A DNA stretch of 64,000 nucleotides from Lomentospora prolificans (taxonomy: Eukaryota > Ascomycota > Sordariomycetes > Microascales > Microascaceae), in NCBI GenBank assembly GCA_029532625.1, contig JARFXM010000009.1:2356001-2420000 (forward strand), in the 5' to 3' direction. Below, one piece after another: positions 57,101-64,000 of the stretch. A program made the position numbers and the translations under genes. Every line of letters starts with the position of its first letter. Position 1 is the stretch's first letter. The notes under the pieces were generated by a model, which had not been told where the DNA came from, searched no databases, and saw only the letters and a program-made list of their open reading frames with translations.

Positions 57101-59779
57101 TGCCGATGTAGAGATGTTCTCGACGTCTTCGGGCTAGAAAATACACTGTCGATGGATTCAATGGCCTCTGCGCGCCGTAATTTCATCTGGCATGGAGTTC
57201 CCTCAACGTCGAATGTCAACTGGGAGATGGTGGGGCGCCAGATTGACGGTGCCGCAGGTATGAGTGCGTCCCCCTCTTAGGTCTATATTGCTCAATATTA
57301 ACACATATTACAATCCCTACATAGCCGGGCACAGGGCATGACTGAAGGGAAACGGCCGAGAGGAGACAGTTTGCCTTCAAGGAACTTGAAATCCCGGGCG
57401 GAATGGCGCAAGGCTCTGTGAGAGGGTATGGCATTTGGTCGCCCACACCAGACACCCTGTGGATTGAAACCAGGAATGCTCACCTTGTTTTCTTCACAGC
57501 CCACCTGATATCTCATTTCGCTTGCCTTATATGTCGAAAAACGCGAGACATGCCGGAAACGCGCAAGCACAAATAGGATATGACCGTCTTCTCCAAGTGA
57601 GCCGTGGTTTGGGACGGAAAGCGTAATCTAGAGACACAAACGTGGCCGTACATCCATAAAATAGCACCTGAAATATGCACGATGGCGTTATACTACCGTG
57701 TTACTGAGATTCGATGCCCTGGGAATTAGTTGAATCTTGCTTGTGAAGCAAGTGGCGACTATATTGTTAAATATGGTGATAGATGCTGGTGATGGTCGCC
57801 GCATTGTCCCGGTTTAGAGAAATGGCCCGAATACCCTATGGCTTGAGAACGTGCTCCAAGTCTAAACGTTAGGCTGGCCGATCGATAGTCGGCACATCGT
57901 TACGGAACACTAAGCGATAGATGTCGATCCTTGCACAAGACCGGGAAAGCGATCACCAGACGGAGGCGCATACATTGTGGAGCAGGTATGCGTTCTACGG
58001 CCGCGCATATCAGTCCCGCCGGTGGCAAATGCCTAGTTTATCCGCCGGCAGGATCATAAAGGACAGGAGAGGAACGAGTCCACCGAGCGTAAGGTGAGCT
58101 CTAAGCGACCGTGTCTGCACATCGAAGTCCATCTCCCGTTCCACTAACAATGAATAATCAGATGGAACCGGTCAAGAATGGCCGGGACGTGACAAATAGG
58201 CAAGGCATGCTTTGGCTGACGACATCGAGAAAGATGGAGCGGGATTGGTTGAACTAGGGTCTTGAAACCAGACCTTCACGCAAGAACAAACGACCCAAAA
58301 CGTCCTGGTTGCACGTGGTGATGAGGTTGGCATTGCCCTCACAGTTCTCTAAGCTGTATCCGGACAAGACCCGGATGGATGATAGGCCAGGTCGCACATA
58401 GGTAAAATGAGTTTTTCATGGTCATTGAAGGAACTTCTTCCCCCCCAATCCCGCTAGGTAGAGTAGGTCGCGTGAAAGAGACATCATCGATATCGGTGAA
58501 GCTCGCAAGTGCCGGCCGGCCGGGGTGGAATTGTGAGGGGGCCGCTGCCTTCCTCGGCTCCGCTCATAGGTTGGCCAGCCCACAGCGCTTTTACTACCGG
58601 TGCTCGTTCATGTGTGCCATGAGATGGCGTGAGGGAGCCTGGGTAAATTTGAGAGGGGGTTTCTAGAGGCGAACCAATGAACCGGGGTGTTTGTAGTTAG
58701 ATTCGAGCATTCCTAGCTTTGGCCTATCTGTCTGGATGTCCTTGTCGTAAAGTATTGAACCCTTCCTCGCATCTCTCCCTCGCTGATATCCTGGTTGTTC
58801 TGAGGGCTGGTCCAGACTTCATGAACTGCTTGGAGATGATTCGCTGGAACAATTTGGTTCAAATTATCCAGAGGCAAGAGCCTACCGAGTCCGTAGGTCT
58901 TGGCCTTATAGTCAGGGGAGGGGGGGAAGATGCGAGTCGCGCCTCCAGCTCTTTGCGGGTTGATCCGAATTGGAAGGCTAGCGGGGAGACCAGTAGATCA
59001 ACCGTACCTCGCAAACTTGTCCAATGTTCGGACTGGTCCTGTTGTGCAAGTTTAGTTGGCTGAGCCATACCTGGACAGCAAAAAACCGACACATGAAGCG
59101 AGAAATGCAAAGGAGAGAGGTGATCAAAGAGTACAGAACTGTGAAATAAAGTCCGCTGTTTTCCATTTTCAATAATAATATACACAATCCTCCACCATGA
59201 AATTTCCCCCCAACACCTCGGGGAATTCCGAACTTGGAGAATCCAACCAGAAGACATGACAAGACATCCCATGACCATTAGCGACTCTTTTAGAAGTGGG
59301 GTGTGTTTAGGGGACAGGAAGCAACAGCGGGTAGGCGGGAGGCCGGCGAATCCGCAGTTGGAAACAAGGAAATCTATCATTCGTGCGATGCTTAATGCGA
59401 AAATCTCGAGGGAAACCGACCAAACGACCGAGACCACGTCACTACAGCCTGGCGATGACAAAGACAAGGAAGAACTGCTAAAAAGACATTGCACCGGGGT
59501 AGGTGCTAGAGAAGGAATTAAAAGAAACGGGTGCTGGTACAATGACTCCTCGTCGAATTCAAAGACGTCTCCTGATTCGGCCGACTACCGTGAGCGTTTT
59601 AGATTAGGTCGTACTTTTCTTTGTAGGCCTGTCGTATTCCGATATCTGTTAGGGGTTTTGTTGGAGCGCTTGGTCGATGGTGGAGGATTGATCGAGTGGT
59701 CGAGACATGGATTGTTCTCTAGACTTCTGTTTCTTCTTCACGAAACCGACAACTCGTAGTGGGAGACGCGATTCGTCGT
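54124..59779. other. promoter of the repeat-protein gene, then 5-kb gene desert
   Basis: The first 300 bases hold the leader and promoter of the minus-strand gene, including a poly(A) run at about 54178-54193 (poly-T in the leader) and a TATA box at 54351-54358. Beyond that no frame has recognisable features. Overlapping frames at 58859-59542 (minus) and 59256-59759 (plus) are the longest, and I do not believe either. Confidence 0.5.
54351..54358 (-). promoter_or_regulatory. TATA box of the repeat-protein gene
   Basis: The minus strand reads TATAAAAG, followed by GG, about 230 bases upstream of the ATG at 54123. This is a consensus TATA element and fits a strongly or inducibly expressed secreted-protein gene. 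Confidence 0.6.
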
Positions 59780-60970
59780 CTAGAAGGGGATGTTGAGGGC
59801 AGGTGGCTGCTGGCCCATCATCTCCTGTTGCTGCTCGAGCTCGTCGCTACCACCCTCAACCGATACACCGACGCCAACCTTGGCTTGTTGCTAAAGTAGG
59901 TTCAACTGTTAGCGAGTGGCATAGAAGAGTGGATAAATTAGTCTAATAAACTTACAGAGAAATGATCAACCTCAGCGGCGAAGGTCATCATGACGGGAGG
60001 AGCAACACGCTTCTCGACGAGCAAGCCGATCTTGCCCTTGGAGTCGAACTGAGCACGGAAAGTAGACATCCTAAAATCGTACTTCACGCCGACAGTCGTG
60101 GTTCCCTCCTTGGAGATGCCGCCACCAAGGGGTCCACCCTGGCTAGGAACGAGGGCAAGTGACATGTCAACACCAGCCTGGACCCTCTCGGATATGCGGC
60201 GCCAATAGGTGGCAGAGAGAGCACCCTGGGTTTGGAGCTGGGCGGAGGCGACCCAGTCATCCGACTTGTAACGGGCGCAGAGAGAGAGGGCGGTCTCAGG
60301 AGGCTGGGTGAGAACACCACGCTGCCAGACTGTTTCGAAACCTAGACCCAGTTTGGAGGTCACGGATTGGAGATAGCTTCCGACCAGGATACCGGTAAGA
60401 CCACCGTTGAGATAGGACGGGTTCAACATCTTAAGAGAGGCGGTAAAATCGTCACCGGTATACTCGTTCTCAATCTGGGCCATGTTGTTTCCGTCATTGG
60501 AAAGCTGGAGCTGCGTCTTGCTGACAAGCTTATCAGCCCATCGGAAATTGAATCGACTGGACAGAGATCCCTCGTTGTCCAGTTGAGCTTGTAAGAACAC
60601 CTAAAGCGCGCCGCAGTCAGCCATTGCAGTCCAATTGTCGATATCGTCGTCGGGGACTTACATTGTTCGTGCCATAAAGAGCGGCGAAGTTGTAGGGGCT
60701 GGAACGTTCGCTCATGGCGAATTGGTGAGAGACTTGGAAGAGAGGCGAAACGCTGAACATCTTAGTCAAATCGGCCTTGATGCCAGTAAACATGTATCCC
60801 TGGAGGAGGACATCGCGCTGCACTTCCTTGGCCAAGTTCTCTACAGTTCCCGGGTTGGTCAGGCCAAGTTTAGCTCGGCGCTCGGAAAAGGAGTTGAGCG
60901 CATCGGCAACTGTGGCCGCGATGGGATTCGTAATGAGGGTGTCCCTCAGTGATTCTAACGCCGTCGCCAT
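59780..60970 (-). CDS. TOM40: Tom40, channel of the mitochondrial outer-membrane translocase
   Basis: Three minus-strand exons: 60970-60662, 60600-59956 and 59890-59780. Donors are both GTAAGT and acceptors both CTTTAG, all phase 0, giving 354 residues, the normal length. An N-terminal helical part (LTNPGTVENLAKEVQRDVLLQ) precedes the beta barrel. Barrel motifs include FTGIKADLTKMFSVSPLFQVSHQF, split here as family-typical, FAALYGTNNVFLQ across the first splice junction, YTGDDFTASLKMLNPS, GGLTGILVGSYLQSVTSKLGLG and FRAQFDSKGKIG. The last exon gives QQAKVGVGVSVE and a Gln/Pro-rich tail. Tom40 forms the pore through which nearly all mitochondrial precursors pass. The ATG at 60970 is the only one fitting the conserved N-terminus. 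Confidence 0.95.
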
Positions 60971-63838
60971 GATGGTAAACAGTTGTTTGGGGGGAGGGCG
61001 ATTGGATGGCTTTGGCAAAATTGCGAGGTTGATGGGAAATACGCGGGTTCGCGATTGATCAAGGGGCGAATCCGGAGGGTAGCAGGGAGCCGATGTCCGA
61101 GGGCTAGACTATCAATGTCCACCAAAGAAGAGAAGAAGACGAAAATGGGGGAAAACGACCACCTGCTGTGACCGCCGTCGCTCCGATATTTCGTGGTGGA
61201 GGAAGATGTAGCTTGCAGACGGAATGATGTGTGGTCTTTCGAACAGAGAAATTTGAACCTTGGAAAATTATTTCCTCAACCCGTCAAAAGCCTTTCAACT
61301 GCTCCACAGTGAACTGTAGCACGAGCCACTTTAGATTTAATCCCAGTGGCTTGACAAATACGTCATTCCTATTGGACAACAATAGTCCTGGCCAAACGAG
61401 AATTTGCCGCAAATTTACCAGGTACCATTGTGCGAATAATATATTAGTGTTCCTTTGCTTCGGATGAGCTTGGATGCTACCTAGTAGAGGGATAATAGCT
61501 GGCATTTATCGGGATTTCGGTTTAGCAGCCAGGTATGGATAATCTAGTTGCTATTGATCAATACAGCTGATCCCATAAACAGCAGGAATGAAGAACACAG
61601 CATAGGCCAGCTGTAGGTCTTACTAGCAGGTCTCTTCACTCGTGGTCCACCTAATAATCTCGTAGCTATTTGACCTCTTGGTTATTATATACTCAACTCA
61701 TATCTTCCAAGAATAAAACCTCGAGGGAAGCTCAACATAGCGTCGAGCAGGAATTTACTAGTGAGGGGGGCTTAGGTATCAACAGGCACTAATACTCGCC
61801 CTTGGATCACCCTGGATCACCCTGGCTCAAAGCTATGGATAGCCATGTTCCCATGTGCTGTCTACCTTCGTAGTTCCCTTATCAGTACTTGAGAGAGTTA
61901 GTAACGATCGTACACTCCGATGGCTGAAAGGTGGCTGACCTTATCACGTCCGCCTCGATTTCATCCATCATCTCTTTTAGTTATATCGATTTTCCTTTGA
62001 TTTCTATTATTCGCAACTTGGTTTGTCCCTCTATGCCCATTCATGTCACTGATTCCACATAATTTTATCGATCGCCAATATCCGTCGCCGAATCCTTTCA
62101 GATCCCCCAGTCCAGCCATCCATCCCCTGCTGTTCCAATCCAAGACTCCAGCATTGAGGGCTAGGTCTGAGCGTGTGCATCCGCTGTATCCAGCCGAGAA
62201 CACCCTGTCTACCACCAAAACTGAGGGTTAGGAGAGCATAGCACCTAGGGATTAGCGATTCAGTACAAAAGGACAAATCTGTACGCCTCGGTCTTATACT
62301 ACGCATTTAGCTAAATCTTGCGTTGAGGTCACTGAATTTTTTCCGCTTCCAGTCAATTCCCTCCCTTCAAGTTCTCTAAAAGCTCGCCCCGTGACCTCGG
62401 GCTTTCACTCTCTGAACCTAACACGGCATCGTCAACTGCCCCTCTCCGTCCTGATTACAGAAAGATACACATCTTCGGCCACACGATTTCTGTTGAATGT
62501 GTGTTTTCCCTTTTTTTTTTTTTTCCTTTTCGACTTAAGCCCCAAGACATCCTCTCATGGAGGTAACTCGATTCTAGTCAGCTTTGGCTGTCCAGATTGT
62601 ACGACTCCGTAACCCTAGGCCGACTTACATCAAATTGCTTTTTTCTACGCTTCAAGGTGCGAGTCTCTCACCTCGGGTGCTAGCTCCGTCCAACGCTTTC
62701 AACGTTGCGCTTCCGATCAGCCCGAGAGTTTGGTTTATATAAACCGCCCGTTCCACGGTCGTGGTGGCACCAGCCAGAAACCTTCCAGCCCCAGCTTTCT
62801 GTTGTCAGAACAGCGCCAACACCCATCCACAATCATATCGCGGGTGCTAGCAAACACTTGGGAAACGGAGTCATCAGCAGATCCAGTCTCCATCGTTTGA
62901 GAAACTAGGGCCAACCGCTTACGACTTCCTCTTTTTAACCAGCTGCTCCGGTGTTCCTCCCCTGGCTGGCTGTCTCGGTCCTTGCCTGCCCTCAACGCGC
63001 TCAACAAGTTGAATTCGGGTCCACAGCGCGGTACAAAGTGACAAGTACTTCGTACATGAATTGCTCAGGTGTGTCGGAAGTTCAGTTGCGTCACTAGATC
63101 CTAGCGTGTTAGGTATTTCTGGTCGCCACTGCCGAGATTTAGAGCCAGGCAAGTCCCGCCATCCCAGGATCGCGCTCACATTACTCGGGGTAGGCTCATC
63201 CTACAAGATAGTCACAATACAGAGTCGAGCCTTCCATCCGACACAAAGAACCATTGCACGAGTCTACCCGGATGACCGCATCCTCACGCCTGCTTGACGG
63301 GGTCGCCCAGTTCTGATCAATCCATTTGGTGTGAACATCCGACGGCACTCAACTTGCTCCATTTGCTATCTCCTGGACAGACCCTGCGTGCCAGCTATCA
63401 GGCGTCTGAACAGTTCATTGACGGGGATTTTTGACTAGAGCCCTTCCCCCACCCACATTCGTCCTCGCTCTTTCACGCCTCCCACCCCGCGCACTATATC
63501 GCCAGCGGCCGGGTTAGAACATCCTGTTTGATCCTATCCTTTCCGACACACTGCACCACCGCAACCCAGCACACATCTCCCGCTCACCCGATTTGCCCTG
63601 ATCGCCCTGCTGACTAGCCGATTTCCAACGACGCTGACTGGGTTTCACGACGTTCGCTCTGCTCGAACGACTGTCTGCCGAAGTTCAAGAATCGTAAAGT
63701 CTGGTCCAGAACGTTGAGCTCTTTCCTGAGGCCGCTTCCACCGAGCCGGTCACTCACCAAACCCACTCAGCTTGCGTGCCGCGCCGTACGGCCTGGCCCC
63801 CATCCTCCATTAATACTGGTTTCCATTAATCGACAAAC
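60971..63838. other. 2.9-kb intergenic region with a long leader
   Basis: The first part is the TOM40 promoter. A 10-base motif, GGATCACCCT, is doubled in tandem near 61805-61824. The last 500 bases are CT-rich and look like the leader of a plus-strand gene starting at 63839. I see no other gene. Confidence 0.45.
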
Positions 63839-64000
63839 ATGGACACATTATTGTGAGTCTTCGTGTTTTTTTTTTCTGTTCCCTCTGAGTCCATACCATC
63901 AGCCTCTGCAAATTTTCTACCCTTTCCTTCACCTTCTTTTTAATCCCTGGCGTCCCCAGCCAATGGGTTCCGACTTTGGCTTGAAGCTATTTTCCCCATT
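63839..64000 (+). CDS. possible first exon of a gene leaving the window
   Basis: ATG at 63839 (aaacATGg) begins a short exon (63839-63852, MDTL plus two bases) that meets a consensus donor GTGAGT at 63853. It follows a CT-rich leader of the kind seen before other genes in this window. The rest of the presumed intron and gene lies beyond position 64000, so no product can be named. Confidence 0.35.

Noticed and set aside
58859..59759. Overlapping 227-codon (minus) and 167-codon (plus) open frames
   Set aside because: They shadow each other, neither resembles a known protein, and neither has neighbouring exons that extend it.

Overview
The window is nuclear DNA of a filamentous ascomycete (Pezizomycotina, most likely Sordariomycetes). 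The genes carry short GT-AG introns with CTAAC-type branch sites. The gene set is typically fungal: an AA11-type chitin monooxygenase, a Ctf1/Far zinc-cluster regulator, a DUF3433 membrane protein, a Gpr1/Fun34/YaaH acetate permease, a Kar9/Gas2-type protein, Tlg1, Yih1 and Tom40. There are no bacterial operons, phage genes or CRISPR arrays. Exon models were built by hand from splice sites and reading-frame continuity.

Layout: 1-4.45 kb has no supported gene and ends in a pyrimidine-rich leader. 4.45-5.60 kb (+) is the AA11/X278 secreted LPMO. 6.52-10.40 kb (-) is a 4-exon DUF3433 protein. 11.48-16.06 kb (+) is a long acidic telomere-binding (Pot1/Cdc13 OB-fold) protein with a probable frameshift near its C-terminus. 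16.44-17.42 kb (-) is a 5-exon acetate permease. 17.4-27.8 kb is a gene desert. 27.84-31.56 kb (+) is a Ctf1/FarA/FarB-like fatty-acid regulator. 33.1-34.3 kb (+) holds the decayed remains of a fungal ankyrin-type membrane protein. 36.05-38.73 kb (+) is a GAR (Gas2) domain Kar9-like protein. 39.4-39.9 kb has tRNA-Ser(AGA) and tRNA-Ala(AGC). 40.48-41.38 kb (-) is the Tlg1 SNARE, divergent from a METTL25/RRNAD1-like methyltransferase at 42.43-44.25 kb (+). 44.3-48.9 kb is gene-free. 48.87-50.22 kb (+) is an ACT-domain CASTOR-like protein, convergent with Yih1/IMPACT at 50.57-51.40 kb (-). 52.13-54.12 kb (-) is a secreted protein made of alternating basic and acidic blocks. 54.1-59.8 kb is gene-free. 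59.78-60.97 kb (-) is Tom40. A gene probably begins at 63.84 kb and leaves the window.

Most genes are unrelated housekeeping genes. Two functional links can be inferred. The convergent CASTOR-like and Yih1 genes both belong to amino-acid sensing (TORC1 and Gcn2 arms). The Ctf1-like regulator and the acetate permease belong to fatty-acid and C2 metabolism but lie 10 kb apart with no sign of a cluster.

The least explained object is the repeat-built secreted protein at 52-54 kb. Next are the frame-broken C-terminus of the telomere protein, the ankyrin-type relic, and a scattered set of perfect palindromes built from TAC/GTA units.
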